From assembly GCF_963973895.1 (NCBI RefSeq), contig NZ_CAXBBF010000001.1: a DNA stretch of 64,000 nt; one strand, given 5' to 3'. Below the pieces are notes generated by a model that had not been told where the DNA came from, searched no databases, and saw only the letters and a program-made list of their open reading frames with translations. This stretch comes from Porticoccus sp950063125 (lineage in GTDB: Bacteria; Pseudomonadota; Gammaproteobacteria; Pseudomonadales; Porticoccaceae). The position numbers and the translations under genes were made by a program. Position 1 is the first letter of the stretch. Each line of letters starts with the position of its first letter. Of the stretch, positions 25,286 to 34,537 are shown in pieces.

Positions 25286-25665
25286 GAATAAATGTCTCTG
25301 GGATCTTTGATAACAGGGTCCACCGTGTGCCACTGTCCGTCTTTCAGGACACGATAAAAGCAGGATGTTCGCCCCGTATGGCAGGCGATCCCGCCGAGCT
25401 GTTCAACCTGTAACACGATAACATCGCCGTCGCAGTCCAGACGAATTTCCCCGACTCGCTGAATATGACCGGATTCCTCACCCTTGCGCCACAGTTTGCG
25501 GCGGGAGCGGGACCAGTACACGGCGCGACCTTCAGTGGCGGTGAGTTCTAATGCCTCCCGGTTCATCCAGGCCACCATCAGGATACGACCCGACTCGGCG
25601 TCCTGTGCAACAGCGGGCAGCAGGCCATCTTCATTCCAGGTGATTTGATCGAGAAAGTCAGTCAT
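25282..25665 (-). CDS. hisI: Phosphoribosyl-AMP cyclohydrolase
   Basis: Third histidine-synthesis enzyme, opening the adenine ring of phosphoribosyl-AMP. Visible zinc and magnesium ligands lie in DCDGDVIVLQ and in the HTGRTSCFYR block; SRSRRKLWRKGEESGH is also characteristic. The start is placed at the ATG at 25665 (MTDFLDQITW), which gives 127 residues; ATGs at 25674 and 25719 are possible but extend into non-conserved sequence. It lies between ubiB and hisE on the same strand. Confidence 0.95.
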   Translation of the reverse strand: MTDFLDQITWNEDGLLPAVAQDAESGRILMVAWMNREALELTATEGRAVYWSRSRRKLWRKGEESGHIQRVGEIRLDCDGDVIVLQVEQLGGIACHTGRTSCFYRVLKDGQWHTVDPVIKDPRDIYS

Positions 25666-25722
25666 GGCGGCCATTATGACAGTTGTGGTTGGATCGGCAA
25701 TACGGATTTTCCGGGACAATCG

Positions 25723-27333
25723 TCAGCGCACTATCAATAACAGCACACCGATTCCCACCAGAACCAGGCTGCCGGCGGGCATTTGCTGGATTGTATCCGT
25801 CCATTCAGGAAAAGCACTGCCCAGACCAATACCGATCAGTGCCGCGCCGAGCAGGGTTCGCCGGCGCTGTCCCGTTCTGACCGGGACACTGGCAGGAATT
25901 TCCTTCAGGCCGACTTCTTTCGCCTGTAGTCGTTCCAGGGTCTGAAAAACCAGCTGGGGTAACTGGGGAAACTGCTCCAGCCATTCCGGGCCGTGGCGCT
26001 TGAGCTGTTCCATCAGGGCGTTTGGCTTGAAGCGTTCTTTCAGCCAGCGCTCCAGGAAGGGGTGAGCCGTGGCCCACAGATCCAGGTCTGGATACAGTTG
26101 ACGGCCGAGGCCCTCGATATTGAGCAGGGTCTTCTGCAGCAACACCAGCGATGGCTGTACTTCCATATCGAAGCGCCGGGCGGTGCGAAACAGGTTGACC
26201 AACAGCAGTCCAAAGGAGATTTCGCGCAAAGGGCGCTCAAAAATGGGCTCGCAGACAGTGCGAATGGCGGCGGCAAATTCACCCACATTGGTGCCCTCCG
26301 GAACCCAGCCCGACAGGACATGGAGTTCTGCCACCTGTTGATAGTCCCGGCGGAAGATGGCCAGTAGATTGCGGGCCAGATAATACTGGTCGGCTTCGGT
26401 CAGGGTGCCCATAATCGCGCAGTCCACCGCCAGGTATTTTGGTTGCTGCGGGTCCACTGGATCCACAAATATATTGCCGGGATGCATATCGGCATGAAAA
26501 AAATTGTGCTCGAACACCTGGGTGAAAAAGATTTCCACTCCACGTTCGGCAAGTACTTTGAAGTTGGTCTCGTGCTGTTGCAGGGTGGTGATATCCGTGA
26601 CCGGTATGGCGTAGATGCGTTCCATCACTAGGACTTTTTCATTGGTGTGTGACCAGAATACCTCGGGTACGTAGAGCAGTGGAGAGCGATCAAAATTGCG
26701 CCGCAACATGGAGGCATTGGCGCCTTCCCGTTGCAGGTTGAGTTCATCGAGAATGGTGTTTTGATAGTCGCTGACCACTTCGGTCAAGCGCATTCTCCGA
26801 CCATCGACGGTATTGCTTTCGAGCCAGCGGGCCATGGTGAACAGCAGCCTGATATCCTGGCCAATGGTTTTTTCGATGCCGGGCCGAATGGCCTTGACGA
26901 CCACTTCGCGCCCGTCATGCAGTGTCGCTGCGTGGACCTGTGCCACGGAGGCGGAGGCCAGGGGCTCCCGGTCAAAATGCAGAAACAGATTGTCGACACT
27001 GTCCTCCAGTGCCTGCTCGACGATGGCGACGAAATGGGCTTTGTCGAAAGGCGGGACATTGTCCTGCAGTTTGTCCAGTTGTTGGCAGATATCCGATGGG
27101 ATCAGATCCGGCCGGGTAGACAGCAATTGGCCGAACTTGATGAAAATGGGCCCGAGATCTTCCATGGCCTGCCGCAACCGTTCGCCACGCGGTTGTTTTG
27201 GTTCGGGTAGCAGCCGATTGAGCTTCAGAAGTAGCCGGACGCTCCAGGGCAGTCTGTCTGCATCGAGAAAGGTGTCCAGTCGGTAACGAATGGTGGTGCG
27301 CAGGATCGTGCTGAGCCGACGGATTCTTGACAT
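25723..27333 (-). CDS. ubiB: Ubiquinone biosynthesis protein UbiB
   Basis: An ABC1/ADCK-type protein-kinase-like ATPase of 536 residues needed for aerobic ubiquinone synthesis; it is thought to help extract or present lipid intermediates. The N-terminal KxGQ-type motif reads FIKFGQLLSTRPD, the Ala-rich loop is SASVAQVHAA, and HADMHPGNIFVD plus a following Asp give the catalytic and metal sites. Two hydrophobic helices close the protein and anchor it in the membrane. It starts two bases after the ubiJ stop and is followed by hisI. Confidence 0.96.
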   Translation of the reverse strand: MSRIRRLSTILRTTIRYRLDTFLDADRLPWSVRLLLKLNRLLPEPKQPRGERLRQAMEDLGPIFIKFGQLLSTRPDLIPSDICQQLDKLQDNVPPFDKAHFVAIVEQALEDSVDNLFLHFDREPLASASVAQVHAATLHDGREVVVKAIRPGIEKTIGQDIRLLFTMARWLESNTVDGRRMRLTEVVSDYQNTILDELNLQREGANASMLRRNFDRSPLLYVPEVFWSHTNEKVLVMERIYAIPVTDITTLQQHETNFKVLAERGVEIFFTQVFEHNFFHADMHPGNIFVDPVDPQQPKYLAVDCAIMGTLTEADQYYLARNLLAIFRRDYQQVAELHVLSGWVPEGTNVGEFAAAIRTVCEPIFERPLREISFGLLLVNLFRTARRFDMEVQPSLVLLQKTLLNIEGLGRQLYPDLDLWATAHPFLERWLKERFKPNALMEQLKRHGPEWLEQFPQLPQLVFQTLERLQAKEVGLKEIPASVPVRTGQRRRTLLGAALIGIGLGSAFPEWTDTIQQMPAGSLVLVGIGVLLLIVR

Positions 27334-27335
27334 GG

Positions 27336-27998
27336 CTAGTCGCTGTTCCGAGGTTGGGGGTCTAGCTTGAGACTGAGTTTGTGGATGCGGGCAGCCAGTC
27401 GGTCCACATCTGTACTCAGTTGGCGAACCTGGGTCCTGAAATGCGCCACTTCGTTGGCGCTGGGGGTCAGTCGTATTTCCTCCTGGGCGAACTCAGCGGC
27501 GGCACTGGCGGCGCGTTTGGCTGTTTGTGTCTGCCATGTTGCCGCACTGCGCAGGGACTCTCCCACTAGGTGCGCGGGTACATCACCAATCAGTTTTGCC
27601 AGTGCGGCCTCCCAGTCCACATCCAGGTGTTTGAGAATCCTGCGTATCTGCCGGAGCAGATCGTGGTCGCCCTCTACTTCGACACCCGTGCCGTAAAAGG
27701 AGACTTTGTCCTCACCGTTTGTCGCCAGTGCAGCGAGTGACAGGGCGGTTCCCCGCAGGCTGGTATTTGCCGTTCCCTCATAATGGGAGAGCAGGCTGAC
27801 ACTGTCTTCTCCGAAAATAACGTAGAAAGTCAGTGGCGGAAGGGTGCAGTTGATTTCAAGCACCTGGCCGTTCATTTCGCCGAGGGCTTTCCGGGTAGCG
27901 GAATCGTACTTCAGACCACTGTTGATAGCCGTTTCCACAGCCATGAGTGCAGAGCTGTGTAGCGCCTGCAGTGGATTGTGTTTCAGGAAATCAAACAT
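27336..27998 (-). CDS. ubiJ: Ubiquinone biosynthesis accessory protein UbiJ (SCP2-like)
   Basis: A 220-residue protein with an SCP2 sterol-carrier-like domain in its first 110 residues (LEINCTLPPLTFYVIFGED) and a coiled-coil-like charged tail. In the family it binds the hydrophobic ubiquinone intermediates and scaffolds the Ubi enzymes. Its ATG overlaps the ubiE stop (TGATG), and ubiB begins two bases after its own stop, so the ubiEJB unit is complete. Confidence 0.92.
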   Translation of the reverse strand: MFDFLKHNPLQALHSSALMAVETAINSGLKYDSATRKALGEMNGQVLEINCTLPPLTFYVIFGEDSVSLLSHYEGTANTSLRGTALSLAALATNGEDKVSFYGTGVEVEGDHDLLRQIRRILKHLDVDWEAALAKLIGDVPAHLVGESLRSAATWQTQTAKRAASAAAEFAQEEIRLTPSANEVAHFRTQVRQLSTDVDRLAARIHKLSLKLDPQPRNSD

Positions 27999-28747
27999 CA
28001 GGGTTTGAAACCCCGATGAAGGGCAACGATCCCACCGGTCATGTTGTGATAGTCGAGGTTGACGAAGCCTGCATCCGCCATCATCGTTTTCAGGGTTTCC
28101 TGGTCCGGGTGCATGCGAATCGACTCTGCCAGGTACTGATAGCTGTCCCCGTCGTGGGCGACCAACTGGCCGATTCTCGGCAACAGGTTGAAAGAATAAA
28201 AGTCGTAGACCTTGCCCAACAGGCCGCTGGTGGGGGTGGAGAATTCCAGCACCAGCAGTCTGCCACCGGGTTTCAGCACCCGAAGCATGGATTGCAGGGC
28301 CAGGTCCTTGTCGGTGACGTTGCGCAGGCCGAAGGCGATGGTGATGCAGTCAAAGGTATTGTCGGGGAATGGCAGATACTGGGCATCGGCCTGTGCATAG
28401 CGGACGTTGCCCCCTGCACCGCGGTCCGTTAGCTTGTCACGGCCTACCTTCAGCATGGAGTCGTTGATGTCTGCCAGTACCACTTCACCGGTGGGGCCCA
28501 CCAGCCGCGAAAATTTAACGGTCAGGTCGCCGGTGCCACCGGCGATATCCAGTACCCGCTGGCCGCTGCGCACCCCGGACAACTCAATGGTATAGCGTTT
28601 CCAGAGCCGATGGATGCCCCCGGACATCAGGTCGTTCATCAGGTCGTATTTGCCGGCCACGGAGTGAAACACATCCGCCACATGGCCGGCTTTTTCCTGC
28701 ACGGGAACGGTTTTGAAACCGAAATGGGTGGTTTTGTTGTCAGTCAT
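27998..28747 (-). CDS. ubiE: Ubiquinone/menaquinone C-methyltransferase
   Basis: S-adenosylmethionine-dependent methyltransferase of 249 residues acting on the quinone ring in ubiquinone synthesis. Conserved blocks are KYDLMNDLMSGGIHRLWK, the SAM loop VLDIAGGTGDLT, YAQADAQYLPF and AFGLRNVTD, followed by the closing LEFSTP and YHNMTGGIVALHRG. It is first in the ubiE-ubiJ-ubiB-hisI-hisE-tatABC run. A near-consensus FNR-type site lies about 90 bases upstream. Confidence 0.97.
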   Translation of the reverse strand: MTDNKTTHFGFKTVPVQEKAGHVADVFHSVAGKYDLMNDLMSGGIHRLWKRYTIELSGVRSGQRVLDIAGGTGDLTVKFSRLVGPTGEVVLADINDSMLKVGRDKLTDRGAGGNVRYAQADAQYLPFPDNTFDCITIAFGLRNVTDKDLALQSMLRVLKPGGRLLVLEFSTPTSGLLGKVYDFYSFNLLPRIGQLVAHDGDSYQYLAESIRMHPDQETLKTMMADAGFVNLDYHNMTGGIVALHRGFKP

Positions 28748-28832
28748 CGCCCAACGCCGGATTGAGAAAGGTCGACATTGTACACTGACACTGCCGGGGT
28801 GTCCCTTGGCGAGACGTCAATCAGCAGGTTTT

Positions 28833-28846
28833 CTGATCGCAATCAA
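28833..28846. promoter_or_regulatory. Near-consensus FNR/Anr site upstream of ubiE
   Basis: CTGATCGCAATCAA matches TTGAT-N4-ATCAA at nine of the ten conserved bases. Its centre is about 92 bases before the ubiE start, so it could act on the ubiE operon. It also lies just after the 3' end of the acyltransferase gene, and chance occurrence is possible. Confidence 0.35.
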
Positions 28847-28847
28847 C

Positions 28848-28874
28848 TCCCCTGAAGCCCGGGTAGTCAGGGGA
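28848..28874 (-). terminator. Possible terminator hairpin at the acyltransferase 3' end
   Basis: TCCCCTGA and TCAGGGGA form an eight-base-pair stem that includes the stop codon of the minus-strand acyltransferase gene. No T run follows, so termination strength is uncertain. Confidence 0.35.
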
Positions 28875-30576
28875 TGTAACGCTCCCGCCTGGCGGGTTTG
28901 AGACGAGCCAGATCGACGACAATAAGTCCATCCACACAGTTGGCAAAGGCCGGGTCGATATTGAACCCGGCAAACTGGACGCCGCCCAGTTCACAGACCT
29001 CGGTGTACTGTTTGAACAGGGTGGGAACACTGAGATTCATATGGGCCAGTTCGCTCTTCAACTGGGTGAATTCTTCCCGTTGATCCACACCGGGGAATTT
29101 TTCGGCCAGTTCGGTCAGGCGATCCTGGTTGATACGATAGGGCAGCATCGGTTCGGCCAGGTGTTGCAGGTTGGGATAGTGGCGGCTGTAGAAATACACC
29201 AACATTTCCATGGCCCATTCGGGATAGCTGTTACTCAGCGTCACCGGTCCAAACAGATAGCGGTAGTGGGGATTTTTACCCAGAAAAGCACCGATTCCGT
29301 ACCACAGGTAATCCAGGCTGCGACGGCCCCAGTATTTGGGTTGCACAAAGCTGCGTCCCAGTTCCAGCCCCTGTGACAGGTAGGGTTTCATGCCAGGGGC
29401 ATAATCAAACAGCTCTGCGGAGTAGAGATATCCCCGCCCCATAGTGTCCAGGCAAACCGAAGCATCACAGAACCGGTAGGCCCCGGCGATTTCCAGTTCT
29501 TCCTCATCCCACAGCAGTAGATGAAAATAGTGGTGGTCGTACCCGTCGATGTCGCGGCGGCTGCCGGTACCTTCCCCCACCGCCCGGAAGGCAATTTCCC
29601 GCAACCGGCCCACTTCCCGCATGATCAACGAATCGGGCTGGTAACGGTACAGGTAGATCTGTTTGCCATCACCGGTACTGCCCAGCCATTCGCACTGTTT
29701 GACTGCCTCCCGCAGCAGTGCCCGGTTTTCCGGGTGGGCAATGGCGCTGACCGTATTGAAAATTCCTTTTTTGTCCTGGCCGATGCGGTACAGGTGGCGC
29801 TTGAACAGTTTACTTTTTTCCCGCAATGGCACATTGATGCGCTGGTAGCAGTCATAGCTGACCGGTTCGCCGATGCGAACGTCCACACAGTTCCTGGCCT
29901 GTTTGAACATTTCTCTCACCAGCAGCAGGGTGGAGAGCGGTTTGGCGACCAGCGACACACTGTAGAACAGCGCCGAATTGCGACCGTCCACGAATACCGG
30001 CAGAACTGGCGCCTTGCTGTTGATGGCCATGCGCAGGAAACCATTGCGCCATTCGCCATCGCGGATGCCCTGGGGGCCGAAGCGGGATACCTCGCCGGCG
30101 GGGAAGATAATGATCGCCCCTTCCTTGTCCAGGTGTTCACGGATGGCGGTCAGATTCTGGCGCGTGGTATTGCCACCCATATTGTCCACGGGCAGTAGCA
30201 GATTGTGCAGCGGCTTGATGGTGAACAGCAGTTCGTTGGCCACAACCTTGACGTCCGGGCGGGTTTCTCTCACCAGTTTCAGTAGTGCCAGGCCATCCAG
30301 TGAGCCAATGGGATGGTTGGCTATGATGACGACCCGACCGTGGGTGGGGATACGGTGCCGTTCGTGGTCGCGCACGGTGTAGCGGAAATCGAAGTAATCC
30401 AGCACCTGTTCGACAAAGTCGAAGCCGTGAAGATGGGGATAATCCTGCTCGAACTGCTGGAAACTCTGTTCCCGGAACAGCATCCTCAGCACCCGGATAA
30501 CGGGACGCACCAGTTTGGGGTGGCGCTGGTAAAAGCCGGGGTAGCGGTCCTGGATGAAGAGTTCGATGTTGAGCAT
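28867..30576 (-). CDS. OlsF-like bifunctional acyltransferase (ornithine-lipid type)
   Basis: A 569-residue protein with two acyltransferase halves. Residues about 60-290 are a PlsC-like O-acyltransferase with NHPIGSLDG (H88 to D94, a five-residue spacing rather than HX4D) and FPAGEVSR as the second conserved block. Residues about 300-560 resemble the hemolysin/OlsB GNAT-like N-acyltransferase, with LIMREVGRLREIAFR, DHHYFHLLLWDEE, LELGRSFVQPKYWGR and YLFGPVTLSN. This is the order described for OlsF, which makes ornithine lipids by itself. Phosphorus-free lipids would suit a marine lifestyle. The amino-acid head group is inferred, and a lipid A or other acyl acceptor cannot be excluded. The start ATG at 30576 is supported by a GGAGA site. 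Confidence 0.8.
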   Translation of the reverse strand: MLNIELFIQDRYPGFYQRHPKLVRPVIRVLRMLFREQSFQQFEQDYPHLHGFDFVEQVLDYFDFRYTVRDHERHRIPTHGRVVIIANHPIGSLDGLALLKLVRETRPDVKVVANELLFTIKPLHNLLLPVDNMGGNTTRQNLTAIREHLDKEGAIIIFPAGEVSRFGPQGIRDGEWRNGFLRMAINSKAPVLPVFVDGRNSALFYSVSLVAKPLSTLLLVREMFKQARNCVDVRIGEPVSYDCYQRINVPLREKSKLFKRHLYRIGQDKKGIFNTVSAIAHPENRALLREAVKQCEWLGSTGDGKQIYLYRYQPDSLIMREVGRLREIAFRAVGEGTGSRRDIDGYDHHYFHLLLWDEEELEIAGAYRFCDASVCLDTMGRGYLYSAELFDYAPGMKPYLSQGLELGRSFVQPKYWGRRSLDYLWYGIGAFLGKNPHYRYLFGPVTLSNSYPEWAMEMLVYFYSRHYPNLQHLAEPMLPYRINQDRLTELAEKFPGVDQREEFTQLKSELAHMNLSVPTLFKQYTEVCELGGVQFAGFNIDPAFANCVDGLIVVDLARLKPARRERYIP

Positions 30577-30669
30577 GCGCTGGTTTCTCCTTTTCGAACC
30601 AGCTTAGTGCGTCAATATGACAGATTATGGATAGACAGGTGACAGACCTGTGACAGCGCTCGCCGGGGG

Positions 30670-31461
30670 TCAGGCCGCCGCTTCAGTGACCTCTTCTTCG
30701 TGAAATATGGCGCAACCCTTGCCCGCTTTTTTTGCCAGGTACATGGCGCTGTCGGCGTCCTTGATGAGGTGTTCTGTCTGTGAGGTCGCTGCGGCCGTGT
30801 CGAGAAACCGTATCCCGATACTTGTAGAGACCTTGAGTTCCTTGCGGTCAAAGGATAGAGGCGCACTGATGGTGCTAATCAGCCGCTGTGCAATCAGCTC
30901 CACTTTTTTCTGGGCGGCAGTGGACTCCTGGCCCAGGTCGCTGAGAATAACGATGAACTCATCGCCACCCAGCCGCCCCACAATATCTTCGGTGCGGGTC
31001 ATCGACTTGAGCCGTTTGGCAATCTCTACCAGTATTGCATCGCCAGCCTCATGGCCAAACCGGTCATTGACCGGTTTGAAACCGTCCAGATCCAGCACCA
31101 GCAAGGCGCCGAAAACGTTATGCCGCAAACAGCCGGCGAGGGTTTTCTCCAGATGCTGGTAAATGAGCCTGCGGTTGGCCAACTGGGTGAGTGGGTCAAG
31201 GCAGGCCATATACTCTATCTGATGCAGGGTGTCGTTATGCGCTTTGACAAAGGGCTTGACCACCCAGAAGTAGATAATGGGTGTGGATAAAAAAACTAGT
31301 GAAAAAGCATTCAGGGTGGCCTCCTGAAAGGCGGAGATGGCTGGGGCAAAGGTGTGGAGGATGGCCATTACCAGAAACTCGGCACCTGAGACGATGCCGA
31401 CAATTCGAACAGTGACCTGCGCTTTACTGGGCAGGTCAATGGTTTTCCCCTGTCGGATCAT
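30670..31461 (-). CDS. Membrane diguanylate cyclase (GGDEF)
   Basis: A 263-residue inner-membrane protein: two hydrophobic helices at about 18-38 and 48-70 followed directly by a GGDEF domain. The active site GGDEF is at 165-169, the substrate-binding DLDGFKPVNDRFGH block is intact, and the product-inhibition I-site R156-T-E-D159 lies five residues before GGDEF. It should therefore make c-di-GMP with feedback control. There is no separate sensory domain, so any signal must act through the short membrane region. No operon partner is evident; the acyltransferase gene downstream is 94 bases away on the same strand. Confidence 0.93.
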   Translation of the reverse strand: MIRQGKTIDLPSKAQVTVRIVGIVSGAEFLVMAILHTFAPAISAFQEATLNAFSLVFLSTPIIYFWVVKPFVKAHNDTLHQIEYMACLDPLTQLANRRLIYQHLEKTLAGCLRHNVFGALLVLDLDGFKPVNDRFGHEAGDAILVEIAKRLKSMTRTEDIVGRLGGDEFIVILSDLGQESTAAQKKVELIAQRLISTISAPLSFDRKELKVSTSIGIRFLDTAAATSQTEHLIKDADSAMYLAKKAGKGCAIFHEEEVTEAAA

Positions 31462-31659
31462 TGCTTTCGTTTCTGGTTATTGTTCACGTAGACCAACTTA
31501 GCACACTTGATTCGTCAATTCATGGATAGAACGTTGGCGTACCCTGTTCTTCCGACAATCCGGATGACCGGTCGACACCCACGGCGCCGGCTGATAAGCC
31601 AGTGGAGAGGCAGCTATCACCAAGGCTACCACAGGGAACAGGACCTACATGCCGAAGAT

Positions 31660-34401
31660 CTATCTTCGGGAGACGATATGCCGCTGAACCCCTTTGCCAG
31701 CTTCCATAATCAGCAACATGACAACGCCTACCGCCAAAACCTGAGCTGATTGGGCCGGTCCCAGCGGCTGGGCTTCAAACCACATGGCAAGCCATGGTAA
31801 GTAGGTGAACGCGAGCTGCAGAACGACCACGATAACCAGCGCTACCCATACGGCCACGGTCCCCTTGATACCCGTCAGGCTCAATGAGCTGCCATAGCTG
31901 TAACGGACGCTGAACAGGTAAAACACCTCCATTACCACGAGTGTATTGACTGCCATGGTGCGGGCGCTTTCCAGTGACATGCCCTGTGCCATGGCCAGCC
32001 AAAACTGACCAAAAACGCCGACACAAAATAGCAGCGATACCAGAATAATGCGTATCATCAGTCCGCCGGAGAGAATCGGACTGGCGGGATCCCTGGGTGG
32101 GCGTTTCAGGGAGTCTGGCTCCGACGGTTCGAAAGCCAATGCCATGGCCAGTGCCACGGAGCTGACCATGTTGACCCAGAGTATCTGGGCGGCAGTAATT
32201 GGCAGGGTCAGTCCGAAGAGTATTGCCAGCAACAGACTGAGGGACTCGCCGCCATTCACCGGTAACAGAAAGGAAATGACTTTTTTCAGATTGTCGTACA
32301 CGGTCCGCCCCGCCTGGACGGCTTTGGCAATGGTGGCAAAATTGTCGTCTGCCAGGACCAGTTCAGCCGCTTCCTTGGCTGCTTCGCTGCCTTTATGCCC
32401 CATGGCAATACCGGCGTCGGCCCGTTTCAGGGCCGGGGCATCGTTTACTCCATCCCCGGTCATGGCGACAATTTTTCCCTGTGCCTGCAATGCTGTAACC
32501 AATCGCAATTTGTGTTCCGGGCTGGTGCGTGCAAATACGTCTGTATCCAGTACCCGATCCGCCAGAGCCTGCTCATCCAACTGATCGATATCTGTACCGG
32601 TGAGGACGCTATCGGGATTCTGCAGGCCGATTTGGCGGCCAATGGCTGCAGCGGTACCGGCGTGGTCACCGGTGATCATTTTTACCCGGATGCCCGCTTG
32701 ATGGCAGTCGGCAACGGCAGCAATGGCCTCTGGTCTGGGGGGGTCGATCAGTCCCACCAGGCCCAGGAAGGTCAGTCCTTGTTCCAGGTCAGCCATGTCA
32801 AGTGAGGTCTTTCCCGCCGGCATCTCTAGCGAGGCCAGTGCCAGCACGCGCTGTCCGTCAGCGGCGAGTTTCTCTGCTTTATCATGCCAGAGATCAGGCA
32901 GAAACGGTTCCAGCTCGTTGTTGGCATTGTACTGTTGTTGACATAAGCCGAAGAGGCTCTCCGGGGCTCCTTTTACATGCAGCCTTCTACCCTGTGAACT
33001 CTCGTTAAGGGTGGCCATGAAGCGATGTCTGGCATCGAAGGGGATGACATCGATGCGCGGCCAATGAGTGTGGGCATCCGTCATGGTCAGCCCGGTTTTT
33101 TCAGCAAAGGCGAGTAACGCCCCCTCCATGGGATCGCCTTCGACGATCCATTGGTTATCCCGTTTATGGAGTGCTGCGTCATTGCAGAGAGCCGCAGCCA
33201 GAGCCAGGCGTTCGAGTCGGTGAGTAGAATGCTCCTCCGCCTGGGAAACGATGTCACCTTCCGGTGCATAACCGCTGCCCCGGATACTGAAATCCCCGTT
33301 GGGAGTTGCCACGGTGGTGACCATCATTTCATTGCGCGTCAGTGTTCCGGTCTTGTCGGTACAGATAACCGAGACCGAGCCCAGGGTCTCAATGGCGGGC
33401 AGGCGACGTACGATAGCGTTTTGGCGGGCCATAGCCTGAACCCCGATTGCCAGGGTAACCGTCAATACGGCCGGTAACCCTTCGGGAATGGCCGCGACGG
33501 ACAGCCCAACCACAGCAGTGAATATCTCACTGAAAGCCTGTTTCTGGATCAGTAAACCATAGGCCAGAATAGCGCCCGCCATCGCCAGAATAAAGACGGT
33601 CAGCCATTTGGAGAATACTGCCATCTGCTGCACCAGCGGTGTGGTGAGGGTCTCCACTCGGGCGAGCATGCCGCTGATGCGACCTATCTGGGTGGTCGGG
33701 CCAATATCCACCACGACTCCACGCCCCTGACCACGGGTGACCAGCGTGCCGCTGAATGCCATGGAGGCACGATCGCCCAGGGCTGCGTCTATGGCTGTGG
33801 GCGTCACGCCCTTTTCCACTGGTACGGATTCACCCGTCAGAATGGCTTCCTGAATATTGAGACCGCTGGCTTTGAGCAATCTCAGGTCAGCCGGGATCTT
33901 GTCCCCGGCTTCCACCAGTACAATATCGCCAGGGACCAGCTCCTCGCCGGGGACACTCTGCCGCCTGCCATCCCGGATCACGGCTGCATTTGGGGCCAGC
34001 ATATGGCGAATTGCATCCATGGCCCGCTCTGCCTTCCCTTCCTGAATCAGACCGATCACAGCGTTGAGAACCACCACCGCAAGAATTACTGCAGTATCCA
34101 CCCAGTGGCCGAGCAGGGCTGTGATCATGGCCGATCCCAGCAATACATAGATCAATACATTGTGAAAGTGCAACAGAAAGCGCACCAGAATACCGTGGCT
34201 GTGTGGCAGGGGAAGATTGTTGGCGCCGTATGCCTGGCGGCGTTTCGCCACATCTTCTGCAGTTAGTCCGTCAGCGCTGGCATCCAGTGTTTTGAGCACC
34301 GCTGCAGTGTCCAGTCCGTGCCAGTGAGTGTGTTCACCTTGATTTTTTGTCATGGGTAGTATTTTGGTTCCTGGATGCTTTGGTTCTGTTTGAAAGGGCA
34401 T
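31660..34401 (-). CDS. P-type cation-transporting ATPase (P2 type)
   Basis: A 913-residue inner-membrane ion pump with the complete P-type core: TGES (189-192) in the actuator, PEGLP (306-310) in helix M4, the phosphorylated Asp in DKTGTLT (D349), KGAPESL for ATP binding and TGDGVNDAPAL in the hinge. The N-terminal cation ATPase domain and four C-terminal helices are present. It resembles Ca2+ pumps of the PacL/PMR1 group, but helix M6 reads WVNMVSSVALA, lacking the Asp of the SERCA NxxTD ion site, so the ion is uncertain. Two starts are possible, 34401 and 34353, neither with a strong ribosome site. It faces the CoA-transferase gene divergently. Confidence 0.9.
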   Translation of the reverse strand: MPFQTEPKHPGTKILPMTKNQGEHTHWHGLDTAAVLKTLDASADGLTAEDVAKRRQAYGANNLPLPHSHGILVRFLLHFHNVLIYVLLGSAMITALLGHWVDTAVILAVVVLNAVIGLIQEGKAERAMDAIRHMLAPNAAVIRDGRRQSVPGEELVPGDIVLVEAGDKIPADLRLLKASGLNIQEAILTGESVPVEKGVTPTAIDAALGDRASMAFSGTLVTRGQGRGVVVDIGPTTQIGRISGMLARVETLTTPLVQQMAVFSKWLTVFILAMAGAILAYGLLIQKQAFSEIFTAVVGLSVAAIPEGLPAVLTVTLAIGVQAMARQNAIVRRLPAIETLGSVSVICTDKTGTLTRNEMMVTTVATPNGDFSIRGSGYAPEGDIVSQAEEHSTHRLERLALAAALCNDAALHKRDNQWIVEGDPMEGALLAFAEKTGLTMTDAHTHWPRIDVIPFDARHRFMATLNESSQGRRLHVKGAPESLFGLCQQQYNANNELEPFLPDLWHDKAEKLAADGQRVLALASLEMPAGKTSLDMADLEQGLTFLGLVGLIDPPRPEAIAAVADCHQAGIRVKMITGDHAGTAAAIGRQIGLQNPDSVLTGTDIDQLDEQALADRVLDTDVFARTSPEHKLRLVTALQAQGKIVAMTGDGVNDAPALKRADAGIAMGHKGSEAAKEAAELVLADDNFATIAKAVQAGRTVYDNLKKVISFLLPVNGGESLSLLLAILFGLTLPITAAQILWVNMVSSVALAMALAFEPSEPDSLKRPPRDPASPILSGGLMIRIILVSLLFCVGVFGQFWLAMAQGMSLESARTMAVNTLVVMEVFYLFSVRYSYGSSLSLTGIKGTVAVWVALVIVVVLQLAFTYLPWLAMWFEAQPLGPAQSAQVLAVGVVMLLIMEAGKGVQRHIVSRR

Positions 34402-34537
34402 TATGACTGTGTTGATGTTGGTTGCCAGGGTGTATCAGAATAAAAAATCGTCAGCCTGTCATCAATAAATCAACTGTCTCCAGTAAGATGGCGATCATGT
34501 ACCCTGATCAGCAGTATACCTTGGAGGAATTATAACA

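Noticed and set aside
31652..31669. Hairpin CCGAAGAT/ATCTTCGG at the ATPase 3' end
   Set aside because: The loop is only two bases and no T run follows, so it is not a good terminator.
31507..31749. Plus-strand frame of 80 codons between the GGDEF and ATPase genes
   Set aside because: It overlaps the 3' end of the P-type ATPase on the other strand and shows no motifs.
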